From positions 2,294,001 through 2,358,000 of the forward strand of contig NC_065911.1 of NCBI RefSeq assembly GCF_905147045.1: 64,000 bases of DNA. Reading direction: 5' to 3'. Below, piece by piece: positions 22,490-32,184 of the stretch. Made by a program: the position numbers and the translations under genes. The stretch's first letter is position 1, and every line of letters begins with the position of its first letter. The stretch is from Nymphalis io (Eukaryota > Arthropoda > Insecta > Lepidoptera > Nymphalidae). The notes beneath the pieces are model-generated. The model saw only the letters and a program-made list of their open reading frames with translations, had not been told where the DNA came from and made no database searches.

Positions 22490-23415
22490 TTTCATTTAAA
22501 ATATTAGTAAGGTTAACATTACTCAGTAAATGGTGTCTAGAATTATTATTTTTATGTTGGTATACTTATATAAGCATAGATAAAAAATACACAAAGAAAA
22601 ATATACAGTATCACATTAAATTTCCCAAAATATTAAACTTAGACAACAATACAACAAAAAAAAACAATGCGATATTTCATCTAGACAAAGATCTTAAACA
22701 AGATTCACTTTTATTCAAAACCTATTGTATTCAGTTATCAGGGTCAGTAATGTAAAAACCGCTATGTTGACCTTTTTTGACCGATTTAAAAATAGAATCT
22801 AGGCATTCGATACATAGAATTAAAAACCTATATAATTCTTATTTCAAATGAAACCTTTTTTTGTTATTGGCTTTTGTTGTGGCTGCAGGGCACAGATTAT
22901 TTCGCCAATGTCACGTAAGAACCAAGTTGAACATTTTTGACAGATTTTGACGAATGAAACTTCGCTTGAGTGTGATTGTTGTTTTGTGAGTTACATCATT
23001 GCTAATTCAAAATGTTGCGTTATGGTGAAAATTACGGAAGTATTATTTGAAATATATTATTTAATCTAAATTAGATTTTAATTGAAAGATGTTATATAAT
23101 GATATTATTTTTGGCTTAATAAAAATATCGTTTATTCTTTTATTTTTATTTAATACTTCAACACACAATTTAATTATATTTCCTGGTTATATCCACTATT
23201 ACGTTGATCTCGTTTGAAGGTTGAGTAAGTGATTGTAATTACAGGAACCAGAGACTCAATAACTTAGGTCCTGAAGCTGGCAATGCAATTTAAGATATAA
23301 ATAACGCAATAAACCATGTCAAAGTGACTTAAATTCTTTCCAAAAATATATATGTAATAAGCAAAGGTTAAAAATAAAATAGAGCATTATTTTTAATAGT
23401 TAATATTAAACCAAA
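22490..23415. other. AT-rich stretch with a faint SINE-B
   Basis: No gene seen. At 23220-23290, GGTTGAGTAAGTGATTGTAA and TTACAGGAACCAGAGAC, followed by TCCTGAAGCTGGCAATGC, is a very degraded plus-strand SINE-B middle. Confidence 0.4.
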
Positions 23416-23737
23416 GCCGAGATGGCCCAGTGGTAAGAACGCGTGAATCTTAACCGATGAACGTGGGTTCAAACCCGGGCAAGCACCTCTGAATTTACAT
23501 GTGCTTAATTTCTGTTTATAATTCATCTCGTGCTTTTCGGTGAAGGAAAACATCGTGAGGAAATCTGCATGTGTCTAATTTCATCGAAATTCTGCCACAT
23601 GTGTATTCTACCAACCCGTGCGGGTTTCTAACTAACATCAATACTGCAGCAGCGTGGTGGAATAAGCTCCAAACCTTCTCCTCAAAAAGGGAGAGGAGGC
23701 CTTAGCCCAGCAGTGACATTTACAGACTGTTACTGAA
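23416..23737 (+). mobile_element. SINE-A, full length
   Basis: Head GCCGAGATGGCCCAGTGGTA, box B GGGTTCAAACCCGGGC (23465-23480), complete body, and CCCAGCAGTGACATTTACAG at the 3' end. About 25 extra bases (TTTCTAACTAACATCAATACT region, 23627-23650) interrupt the CCAACCCGCATTGGAGCAGC block. Both polymerase III boxes are intact. Confidence 0.87.
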
Positions 23738-24054
23738 CTTACTGATTAAACCAAAATATTTTGACTTACGTAGTTTGCGAATGGTCGTCATTCGTAATAG
23801 TTAATATTAAATCAGAACATTTAGATAATATAAATAGTAAGATAGGTAGTCGGACAGGCAAACGGCCCTCCTTATGGTAAGTGGTCACCAACGCCCATAG
23901 GTATTGCCATGGTAAAAAATATTAAACATTCCTTACATCACCAATGCGCTACCAACTCTGAGACCTAAAATGGTTATGGTATGATATGTGTAGTTTATTA
24001 AATATTTAGTATCTCCTTTTTATATGTAAATGCACTTACCTGTTCTCTTACAAA

Positions 24055-24557
24055 AATTCTTTCACCAAAGGTTGTCTGTAAGAGATCTTTTTTTTTTATA
24101 TTCGCCGGGAGGGCAAATGACTCTACTCCACCTGATGGTAAGTGGTAGTAGAGTCCAAACGCGACGACAGCCAGTACAGACGGGAAAAACGTTCTGCACT
24201 AGCCGCCTTCGCCTTGCCGGCCCGCAAGATTGATGCCCGGCCCTCTTCACGCCTCGTTTGAAGGAACCCGGGTTGTAAGAGGAGGGGAACACGTGAGCTG
24301 GTAAGTAATTCCATTTTTTAGAAGTGCGACAAAGAAAGGAGTTGCCAAATTTCTTTGTTCGCGATGGAATTGATGTCACAGTTGGGCGGTGACATCGAGA
24401 ACCAGCTCGCGTGGACTTAAGAAGGAAGGGGATCGCTATAAGCGATAAGACCGCCTTCGCGCACCATTTTTTTATTTTCTTTTTCTTTGATTGTTTCCTA
24501 CTTCTCTCATCTAATTTATATGTTGTGCAACAAGTGTTAAATAAATAAATAAATGGT
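24055..24557 (+). mobile_element. RTE-type LINE 3' tail, split by another LINE
   Basis: CACCAAAGGTTGTCTGTAAG and AGATC (24062-24089) continue, after the inserted reverse LINE tail, at GATCGCTATAAGCGATAAGA, CCGCCTTCGCGCACC, then a T-rich segment and (AAAT)n. The same GGTTGTCTGGAAGAG, GATAAGACCGCC order appears at the window end (63.94 kb) without interruption. It is a widespread insect LINE tail type, and I assign it to RTE by recall. Confidence 0.65.
24086..24442 (-). mobile_element. CR1-like LINE 3' tail, nested
   Basis: Reverse copy of the last 350 or so bases of the 17.86 kb element: T-run, GGGAGGGCAAATGACTCTAC, the C-terminal coding end (SSYNPGSFKRGVKR), up to AGAAGGAAGG at its truncated 5' end. 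The flanking GATC on both sides is a possible short target duplication. Relative to the other copies, the GTGAAGAGG stretch carries about nine extra bases (AGGGCCGGGCATCAA region). Confidence 0.85.
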
Positions 24558-24616
24558 ATACTAACCGGGACAGGACAATACTAAGTATTACCGTTTGACA
24601 GTAGAATATGTGATAT

Positions 24617-25388
24617 AATATAACTTCACCAAAAAATCATATTAAATGTGTCAGTTATATTGAAATAGCATGCTTTTTATAAGCATACTCTTTGTGTAAA
24701 CTTACGCCCATTATATATATATACATTGCATGTGATCTAAATAACTATAAATTGGCTAACTTTTGTGCTACTAATTAGCATGTGTTTTCGATAATTGTTA
24801 CCTATTTTTTACATAATTAGCCAACTTACTATTCTATAGATCTGCAATTTATGTAGTTTAGTGAAAATTATGTCGAATAAACTTTATTATTGAGTAATAA
24901 ATCTTTCCTTTTTATAATTCCTCTTTTAACGTCAACATTCTGTCACTCACGCCTTTTATTCGAAAACGCCATTTTATTATTAGATAAATGACTCAGCATG
25001 TTGCTCTACTTTGCTGATTGATCTCTTCCAAGGCTATACACATAAAACTACATTCGTGCAAATTTGTTTTAATAATTTACTAGCTGCTCGTACCGATTTC
25101 GTACGAGTAAAATTCATACAAATTTACGCCCCTTTTATTACACCTTCTTAAATTGAAATATCCATAAACCCTTTTTAGCGAATACTAATATTATAAAATA
25201 AACCTTTTTCCAATTTAAGCTTTCTAGACTCAGCAGTTTTGGCTGTGCACCAGTTATTCTGTGAATCAGTCAGTCAGTTGGTACAAACGATTTTATGAGT
25301 ACAGACTTCGTGCTCGGTGGTAAAGGAAAATATCGTTAGGTTAAGTTAGTAGGTATTTTCTTTTTTTTATAATATTAGTTATTCTGCG
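24617..25388. other. AT-rich stretch with a Helitron-like remnant
   Basis: At about 25079-25150, ACTAGCTGCTCGTACCGATT and CGTACGAGTAAAATTCATAC are followed by CGCCCCTTTTATTACACC, and AATCAGTCAGTCAGT appears near 25265. This looks like a degraded Helitron/MITE-like repeat. The rest is unrecognised. Confidence 0.4.
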
Positions 25389-25427
25389 TATTTGTTAGTC
25401 TGCGTACCAAACGCAGACTAACAAATA
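25389..25427. repeat. Perfect 17-bp inverted repeat, 5-base loop
   Basis: Arm 25389-25405 (TATTTGTTAGTCTGCGT) and arm 25411-25427 are exact reverse complements around ACCAA. No A- or T-rich terminator context is present. It may be a foldback remnant. Confidence 0.85.
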
Positions 25428-25529
25428 GGCATTTATGTGTGTATATATGTAAGTGGTCACCGCCCATAGACACTAACTCGTATCTTGAAACAACCTTTTG
25501 TTGTAACCAATATACAATATATAGATTTA

Positions 25530-25797
25530 CTGGTGGTAGGGCTTTGTGCAAGCTCGTCTTGGTAGGTACCACCCACTCATCAGATATTTTACCGCAAAAC
25601 AGCAGTACTTGGCATTGTTATGTTCCGGTTCGAAGAGTGAGTGAGCTAGTGTAATTACAAGCACAAGAGATATAACATCTTAGTTACCAAGGTTGGTGGC
25701 GCATTGGCGATCTAAGCAATGGTTAACATTTCTTACAATGCCAATGTCAATATATGCTCACAATATGCTCGTCCGCCTACCTATACTATAAAAAAAG
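25530..25797 (+). mobile_element. SINE-B, full length
   Basis: GGTGGTAGGGCTTTGTGCAAG at the 5' end, AGGTACCACCCACTCATCAG, all blocks, then CGTCCGCCTACCTATACTAT and an A-run. The CAGGTGGCCC block is changed to CAATATGCTCACAATATGC. A separate scrap, GTAAGTGGTCACCGCCCATAG, lies just upstream at 25449. Confidence 0.87.
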
Positions 25798-25836
25798 ATA
25801 GGTATTTAAAGTTTCACGAATTCGAAGATACATATG

Positions 25837-26112
25837 TTTGACGAGCCGGTTGGCGTGGTTGGTAGAACACTTGCCTTTCACGCCGAAGGTTGTGGGTTCG
25901 ATTCCCACCCAGGACAGACATTTGTGTGCATGAACATGTCTGTTTGTCCTGAGTCTGGGTGTAATTATCTATATAAGTATGTATTTACAAAAGAAAAAGT
26001 AGTATATGTAGTATATCAGTTGTCTGGTTTCCATAGCACAAGCTTTATACAAGCTTAATTTGGGATCAGATGGCCGTGTGTGAAAAATGTCCCAGGATAT
26101 TATTATTATTAT
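25837..26112 (+). mobile_element. SINE-C, full length
   Basis: Cleanest SINE-C here: GACGAGCCGGTTGGCGTGGT, CTTTCACGCCGAAGG, GGGTTCGATTCCCACC (25894-25909), GTCCTGAGTCTGGGTG, and (TTA)n at 26098-26112. It lies about 40 bases after the SINE-B A-tail. Confidence 0.9.
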
Positions 26113-26720
26113 ATGTTTACAAGTTTTTTTTCATCGTTTGTGATGTGGTTGGCCAGTATTTACAACTAGAATAGATTACAAATAAATTGTCAGATCTCAG
26201 CAATTTATTGGCGAAAAAGTAGTTGTTGAAAGCCAGTTTTCATCTCACCATCATAATAACTGATCTGTTGGACGTTAATCTAACAGGACTGGCTCATGAC
26301 AAGTTGGTACTTTTCCAAAATTGCTGGAATATTACGTAATAATTTAAAATAGTTAGGGGGTATGAGGGTACCCACAGTATATATGAATATAACTTGATGG
26401 AAATGGAATATGTTTTAATTTTAAGAAATAAAATGTTTATTTTGTCTGTGGCTGGTACAAGCTGTCACTGCCTCATCATTATTTTTATTTTTCTGTACCA
26501 AATATCAAACCTTTTTTTTTAATTTTTTGGCTTTTTGTACCGCGGTTTCAGTCCACAGTAATGTCACTAATCTTAGTAATTAGTGTTAATAGGTACTAAC
26601 ATAGGTATTATAGGTAAAATAACTGTGATTAGTTAGTACTATGAGAAACGCACAGGTTAATTGAATAAAGAATATTTGCAGGTATATGAAGATTTTATAA
26701 ATCTTGTGTTTTAAATTATA
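26113..26720. other. AT-rich stretch, nothing recognised
   Basis: No gene or repeat recognised. Confidence 0.4.
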
Positions 26721-26790
26721 ATAGTAACAGCCTGGAAATGTCCCACTGCTGGGCTAAGGCCTCCTTTCCCTTTTTGAGGATAAGGTTTTT
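26721..26790 (-). mobile_element. SINE-A 3' tail fragment
   Basis: AGTAACAGCCTGGAAATGTC, CCACTGCTGGGCTAAGGCC, then TTTTGAGGATAAGGTT. Only the extreme 3' end is left. Confidence 0.75.
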
Positions 26791-26909
26791 TACCTTCTCC
26801 TCAAATTATAATGCCATTATATATTTGAAATTTTTGTGTTAATACATTAAAGAAGGTAGGTAATAATTTGAGTTTTTTGAATGATTGACAGTTAATTTTT
26901 TTTATAAAA

Positions 26910-28376
26910 CGGCTTTTTTTTATATGCGCCGGGATGGCAAATGACTCTACTCCACCTGATGGTAAGTGGTAGCAGAGTCCAAACGCGACGACGGCCAGTA
27001 CAGTCGGGAAGAATGTTCTGTACTAGCCGTCCCCGCCTTGCCGACCCGCAATATGCCTCTTCACGCCTCGTTTGAAGGAACCCGGGTTGTAAGAGGAGGG
27101 GAACACGTGAGCTGGTAAGGAATTCCATTTTTTGGTAGTGCGACAAAGAAAGGAGTTGCCAAATTTCTTTGTTCGCGATGGAATTGATGTCACAGTTAGG
27201 CGGTGACATCGAGAACCAGCTCGCGTGGACTTAAGAAGGAAGGGGGAAGCAGGAATTAGAGAGAATAATTCCTCAGAGCACTCGCCGTGATACAGTCGAT
27301 AGAAAGCGCTCAGTGCTGCTATCTCGCGACGTAATTGTAAAGGTTCAAGGGTGTTTGTGACCTTTACGTCGCCAATAATGCGTACTACACGTCGCTGCAA
27401 CCAGTCCAAGACCTCCAGTAGGTACTTAGCGGAGCCATCCCAAAAGTGCGAGCAATATTCAACGCAAGACCGTACCTGTGTTTTGTATGACAGGCACAGT
27501 TGTTGTGGCGTGAAAAAACGCCTCACCTTGTTCAGAACTCCGAGTTTCCTTGAAGCTGTTTTTAGAATAGCCTCGATGTAATCCTTTGGACTAAGGTCGC
27601 AGCGAACGTCCATCCCATGGCGATTTTGCTTTGTATCATCAGCGGTGTGCCACAGAGGGAAGGAAGAGGGGAAAATGTTGACTTTTTCGCCGTGAGAGCG
27701 CATACCTGTGTTTTCTTGGCATTAAACTCAACAAGATTTTCAGAGCCCCATTTGGCGATGAGCTCTAACGTCCTATCGAGTTCAATGACAAGATCCCTCC
27801 GCCTCTCCTCAATTTCCGCTCGCCCAGCCACTGCGCGTCCGTGGTATCCACCATGCACTGTACTATCGTCTGCATAGCAATGTATGTTCCCAAGAGAGAG
27901 CATATCATTGATATGCAATAGAAAGAGTGTGGGAGATAGCACAGATCCCTGGGGGACCCCAGCATTCACTACATAGAATTGTGAAGCGCAACCATCAACT
28001 AAAAAACCGGAGGCTACGGTTGTGTAGGAAGCTGGCAATCCAGGTGCATAGCTGAGCAGGCAGACCATATGCCGGCAGTTTGGAGAGAAGGCTTCTGTGC
28101 CAGACCCTGTCGAAAGCCTTGGAGATATCGAGGCTGACAGCCAACGATTCTCCATGCTTGTCGATAGCTTCACCCCAGAGGTGTGTTACGTACGCTAGAA
28201 GATCACCTGTGGACCGTTTTGGACGAAACCCGTACTGACGATCATTAATTAAACAGTGATCTTCTAGGTAATGGATCAGTTGGTTGTTAAATATCCGTTT
28301 CATCACCTTACAAAGTACTGAGGTGATAGCTATTGGCCGATAATTTGCCGGGTCAGACCGATCCCTTTTTTTTTCT
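26910..28376 (-). mobile_element. CR1-like LINE, 5'-truncated copy
   Basis: Reverse copy collinear with about 19.55-21.01 kb of the plus-strand element, from the GACCCGGCAAATTATCGGCC region (28350) to GGCAAATGACTCTACTCC and the poly(A) complement at 26910-26922. Its 5' truncation is in the RT, just upstream of the NYRP motif, at an A/T-run near 28362-28376. It is very similar to the plus copy, with scattered substitutions, but has different indels. Confidence 0.92.
27023..28350 (-). pseudogene. LINE RT and C-terminal frame, two frameshifts
   Basis: Three frames must be chained. 28306-28010 gives FRPKRSTGDLLAYV and DISKAFDRVW. After a one-base gain near 28010 (GGTTTTTTAG against GTGTTTTAG), the next frame gives AGVPQGSVLSPTLF, YADD (about 27867-27878) and FNAKKTQVCALTAKKS. 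After a four-base loss near 27620 (GCCATGGGATGG against GCCATACTGGGGATGG), the last frame gives MDVRCDLSPKDYIEAI through FKRGVKRHIAG and a stop at 27023. The catalytic YADD remains. Confidence 0.88.
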
Positions 28377-29104
28377 TACGACACCCATGGGAAAGAGAGG
28401 GGCAGTGAAATGTATTCTTTCTCCGTCACTGCACGGATAATATGGCTTATGGTAAAGCTTTGTCAGCCTACAATAACTTCGATAATATAAACATAGTACA
28501 AACGGAGATTTGTAGATTTTTTTATGTATAAGGCTTAAATGCGTACAGCTAAGGCGCTTTGTAAGATAAAAATATTTTGACCTCTAAATTCTCAAAGAAT
28601 ACCTTACACAAAGTACTCAGCTATATTTTTCCTTACGTATTGATATTAGACAGAGTGCTTCTATAAGTGAATAACACCTTATTTTTATGTGACCTCGCCT
28701 TGTGCGTTACAGTAATGAATTCTGTGTTTGTTATCGTTCCAAATGCGTTTTATTGATTCCGACATTCGGCGAAATGGAACGACCCGATGAAACTCGTTTA
28801 CATTTGATTTTTTTTTAAATTATTTTTAACTTGCAATAGCGAATAGGTTGTAATGGTATATAATGTTATTTTAATTTATTTAATGTATAACTTTTGTTGT
28901 TATATAGTTTTATTATATAAATATACTATACATATATTACAATATTCTCAGTCAACGGAAACGAGACAATTATAATTAGTAAACTTGTGTGTATTTTTTT
29001 TTTTTAAATATTATAATTATTTTATATTCCTTCAAATTATTCAGCCTTAACAAACATATTTGTAAAGACAATATACGATGAGACTATCCTACAATCCAAA
29101 TATA
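28377..29104. other. AT-rich stretch, nothing recognised
   Basis: No gene or repeat recognised. Confidence 0.4.
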
Positions 29105-29240
29105 GATTCCTTGAAGGGGCCGTGCGAGCGGTCAGTGCGTGCGCCCCAGACTGTGGTATCGATCCCACCACCACCGACCACCACTCCCTCGCGCTACTTG
29201 CAGTCGGCCATCGCCCCGCGACACGAGACCACTTATAAGA
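29105..29240 (-). mobile_element. GC-rich island with tRNA-like internal motifs
   Basis: A sharply bounded GC-rich segment. Reading minus, GTGGTCGGTGGTGGTGGGAT is followed by CGATACCACAGTCTGGGGCG. The GGGATCGATACC piece weakly resembles a box B. It may be a SINE or MITE fragment of a family not otherwise present in this window. It is not a tRNA gene. Confidence 0.3.
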
Positions 29241-29759
29241 AAAAATATAATTCAAAAACTATAAAATAAAAAAAAAACAATTGTCAACTGTCAAAATTCG
29301 CGCCAAAATCGTGCAAAATTTTATCAAGCGTCCAAAGTGCCATAATTTTTTTATTACTTTAGTGCGAGTACTTAGCAACACCTCATTCTTAATTACACGG
29401 ATGACATGATTCACGCTGACCCACTTCGTGGATAGCCGACATATCAATTTAAGGATTTAATTTTCATAATTGCGCCGCTGATAAGCTGAAATGTGGACAT
29501 TCGGCCGAAGATACGCTTGTAAAAACCTAATCTAAAGTTTTTTATCGATCGCGCATTAAAGAGCTATATTAACTTTCACCGTAGTAATTCAACTAACAAT
29601 AGGATGCAAAAAAGGAAATTATTATCGGACGTCTATCAGATGCAAATCATTACGGCACTTATCTAGCCCCTACTGCGGGAGCAGGAGAGGAGATACAGGC
29701 ATCTCGCTCGTCACACTAACCTGACAGAGCGTAATATCGGATTTTTCTTGTCTATCAGC
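29241..29759. other. Sequence upstream of candidate first exon
   Basis: No repeat recognised. Composition gradually becomes less AT-rich toward 29.7 kb. It could contain distal promoter elements of the gene beginning at 30.05 kb, but no specific motif can be supported. Confidence 0.35.
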
Positions 29760-30051
29760 TGATATAGTCTTTTGAGGCCGCGTTGGTTGAGACACGATGG
29801 TGAAGTGAAAAATGCACGTTTTGCATGGCGCGGTATAGTGAATTGTCGTTGTGAGTCAGAGAGGCGGACTGCGCAGCCGCGTCGGAACGTTTTTTCCGAA
29901 CGAATTTTTATGAACCGTTGTTACAACGTCCAAACGAAACGAAACGAAATTCCTTTTTCGAATATTTTACAAAATTTTTATACAAGATTTTTTCTGTGTT
30001 CTTTTTTTTTAATCTGTGTTAGTGAAATGGTGTCGTGAAATCTTTCTTATA
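29760..30051 (+). promoter_or_regulatory. Candidate core promoter and 5' UTR
   Basis: A moderately GC- and CpG-rich patch (29780-29900, including GGCGGACTGCGCAGCCGCGTC) lies just upstream of the candidate start codon in otherwise AT-rich DNA. No TATA box is convincing. Two in-frame upstream ATGs (29910 and 30027) end at the same TGA at 30036-30038. A transcript starting upstream would thus carry a 42-codon or a 3-codon upstream frame, a possible brake on translation. The transcription start is unknown. Confidence 0.4.
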
Positions 30052-30102
30052 ATGGAAAGAAGCATTTTGGCAGATACGAGGCACGTTCAATGGGCGTCTG
30101 AA
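30052..30102 (+). CDS. Candidate first coding exon of a host gene
   Basis: ATG at 30052 opens 17 codons, MERSILADTRHVQWASE, then a near-consensus donor: exon ends GAA, followed by GTAAGTATT at 30103. The exon ends in phase 0. It is in unique, non-repeat sequence just 3' of a CpG-richer patch, as expected for a first exon. The next candidate exon in matching phase is at 59336, giving a first intron of about 29.2 kb. The start context (TTATAATGG) is acceptable. A three-codon upstream frame ends 13 bases before it. Product unknown; see the 59336 entry. A chance ATG plus donor remains possible. Confidence 0.5.
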
Positions 30103-30919
30103 GTAAGTATTTTTTTGAGCATTGACCTTTGAACTTTCGCGAAAGCGAACCAGATAATGTCGCGTTAGATTGCATTGTCCAGAAACAATAGCAGTTTCTT
30201 ACCTAAGCAGTTATATAATAAATGAAATGAATATCGCGTATAGTTTTTAAATGGAATTTTAGAACAGCACCTCGGTTTTCTTATGACTTAATAATGCGAT
30301 TCTGTCACGCGAGACCGTAGGGGTCGCGAATACAAATACAACTTTATAAAAATTATATACAAAATAAGTTAAAAAGTAAATTATATTTATGTATTTTTAT
30401 TATATTTTCGTAGAAAATGTTTTTTTTTATTGCCTTTTTATTATCTTACGAAACATTAAGATTACGTTGTACCGTGAAAATGTCTACTACAACTAATGCT
30501 TGAAATAAAAAGAAAAAAAATACAGCATTTTTTTTTTCTTCTTATATCAAAAACAGATAAAAATAGTTGTAGTTGTTTTTTTAATGGATTCTTTGCTGTT
30601 GTCAGCCGGAAGTTTAGTCGAAATTACACTTTTCTAAAATTTTACTTTTCTTTATAAATATTTACTTTTATTTATTTACTATTACGTATTGTATAAGTAT
30701 TTAGTACCCTATATAAATTTGCCGTAGGTATAATTTGCAACGGACTTAATTAATCTCATGCAGTCTTATAAAAGTAATTACAATCACAATTGTTTTCATT
30801 GTATTCAGTTACAATTTATGAAAATGATGATTAACAAAAAATATTATTTCAAATAAAATGCAATTATATGTTATATACTCGTATGTATGTATATTCATTT
30901 GATTGCATTTACTTATTAA
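30103..30919. other. Start of candidate first intron, no repeats seen
   Basis: AT-rich sequence without recognised repeats or exons. First-intron starts often hold regulatory sequence, but no motif is supported. Confidence 0.4.
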
Positions 30920-31060
30920 TTGCCCCGATGGTCTTGTGGCTAACTTATAAGACTACAGCTTCCGAAGTCCAAATTTCAGCTTCTGAAGATTCCCAAGTTC
31001 AAATTTCAGATTTACGGTTATTAAGTTTCTCTGAAAAAAATTTATCCTGCGTCTAAACTA
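30920..31060 (+). mobile_element. Degenerate SINE-D head
   Basis: TTGCCCCGATGGTCTTGTGG, CTAACTTATAAGACTACAG, then an internal duplication in which CAAGTTCAAATTTCAG follows TCCAAATTTCAGCTTCTGAA. The box B region is damaged. Body similarity fades into TTAAGTTTCTCTGAAAAAAA. Confidence 0.5.
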
Positions 31061-31137
31061 CCTTTGTATCGGGTTTGCACAATAATAACACAGCCCAGTT
31101 AACCAAATTTTGTGATATGATCATGCATAGCAGTAAC

Positions 31138-31275
31138 CTATACTAAAATTATAAATACGAAAACTCTGTCTGTTTGATACGCTTTCACGGCTAGAACACT
31201 GAACCGATTTTGATAAAATGTGGTATAAAGCAAGCGTGAACCCCGAGGAAAGTCATAGGATACTGTTTTTTATAA
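31138..31275 (+). repeat. Repeat-E copy
   Basis: ATACTAAAATTATAAATACG, AACTCTGTCTG, TACGCTTTCACGGCTAGAAC, GATTTTGATAAAATGTGGTA and GCAAGCGTGAACCCCGAGGA are in the usual order. It stops in TTTTTTATAAC. Confidence 0.75.
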
Positions 31276-31281
31276 CATAAT

Positions 31282-31385
31282 AATAATAATAATAATACCT
31301 CCACACCGATTTCGGCCACGGCGGCCAATCTCAAGAGAGGTTAGCTCACTGCGCAGGAGATTTGTGCATACTACCATGAAACATC
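31282..31385 (-). mobile_element. SINE-D 3' end fragment
   Basis: An (ATA)n edge is followed by CACACCGATTTCGGCCACGG, CGGCCAATCTCAAGAGAGGT and TGCGCAGGAGAT. The tRNA head is absent. The (ATA)n edge suggests SINE-D can carry a simple-repeat tail like SINE-C. Confidence 0.75.
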
Positions 31386-31727
31386 ACAATCTCTTACCTA
31401 ACATGCGGGCAAACACTGTTATGAAATAAATACATTAACTAAAAAAAAAAACAATCCAATCAAAATCGGTCATCCATCCTACGACAAATTTACATATATA
31501 ATATACAAATATACATATATAATAATGTTTATTATTTCCTTCCTCCGGTGAAACATTTCAAAAATAGAATTCTAAATACGAATGACATAAAATACATTTT
31601 ATATTTCGAAGGTGAATAAAACCGAGAGTACGAAAGACAATTTTTTTTTTAATTTTTATTTCAAAATGCATATTTGTTGTCTGTTACGTTTCTTCGTCTT
31701 AACTATTCAACCTGCCAACCAACTAAA

Positions 31728-31812
31728 TTTTGCAGCATGTATATCCACCAACCCGCATAGGAGCAGCGTGGTGGAATAATCCCCAAAATTTCCCCTCAAA
31801 AAGAGATCTGGC
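31728..31812 (+). mobile_element. SINE-A 3' part fragment
   Basis: GTATATCCACCAACCCGCAT, AGGAGCAGCGTGGTGGAATA and CCCCTCAAAAAGAGATCTGG. Head and terminus are lost. Confidence 0.7.
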
Positions 31813-32184
31813 TCACCAATGTGACAACTCCATTAACTACATAAGTTATATATTTATTGTACTAATATATAAAATAAATTTATATACCTTATAAGGAAAT
31901 CCACGAATACTTATACTTTTATATAATCTTGTATTGAGTAAATAAAAAGTATGTATAAAAATGTTTAAACATAAATTTTAAATTATAATTGACAAAGTTA
32001 AACAAATACACGCTATTTAATAATAGAAAATAATACATTGGCCGGAATAGACTTCACAGAGTCGGAAACTTGTTAGAAAACAAGTATCACATTAATGTTA
32101 TATTAGTTATAAGCGAAGCGAAGCGAGCGAGAACTAGCAGTACTATGCAGTAAGAACTCGCTTTAAATCTCACACGTGAAACGT
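31813..32184. other. AT-rich stretch next to the tandem array
   Basis: No gene. A short (AGCGA)n motif, AGCGAAGCGAAGCGAGCGAG, lies at 32113-32132. Confidence 0.4.

Larger units (their letters stand above)
23853..24616 (-). mobile_element. SINE-B interrupted by nested LINE tails
   Basis: The left part (GGACAGGCAAACGGCCC, TTATGGTAAGTGGTCACCAA, CACCAATGCGCTACCAACTC) stops near 23980. A diverged continuation (CTAACCGGGACAGGACAATA, CTAAGTATTACCG, AGAATATGTGAT) resumes at about 24558. The interval holds an RTE-type tail, itself split by a CR1-like LINE tail. About 35 bases of SINE-B seem lost at the junction, so simple insertion is not proven. Confidence 0.6.

Noticed and set aside
25834..26058. 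Open frames containing GRTLAFHAEGCGFDSHPGQ at 9682, 25834 and 49850
   Set aside because: These are translations of the SINE-C tRNA-like head and body. No independent coding evidence.
17856..28376. Single large LINE rearranged by inversion
   Set aside because: The plus copy extends further 5' and both copies have their own poly(A) end, so they are separate insertions.
29772..30038. 88-codon frame upstream of the candidate first exon as the main protein
   Set aside because: It opens with a non-ATG codon, has a biased arginine-rich then phenylalanine-rich translation, and ends just before a better ATG exon with a donor. Treated as 5' UTR.
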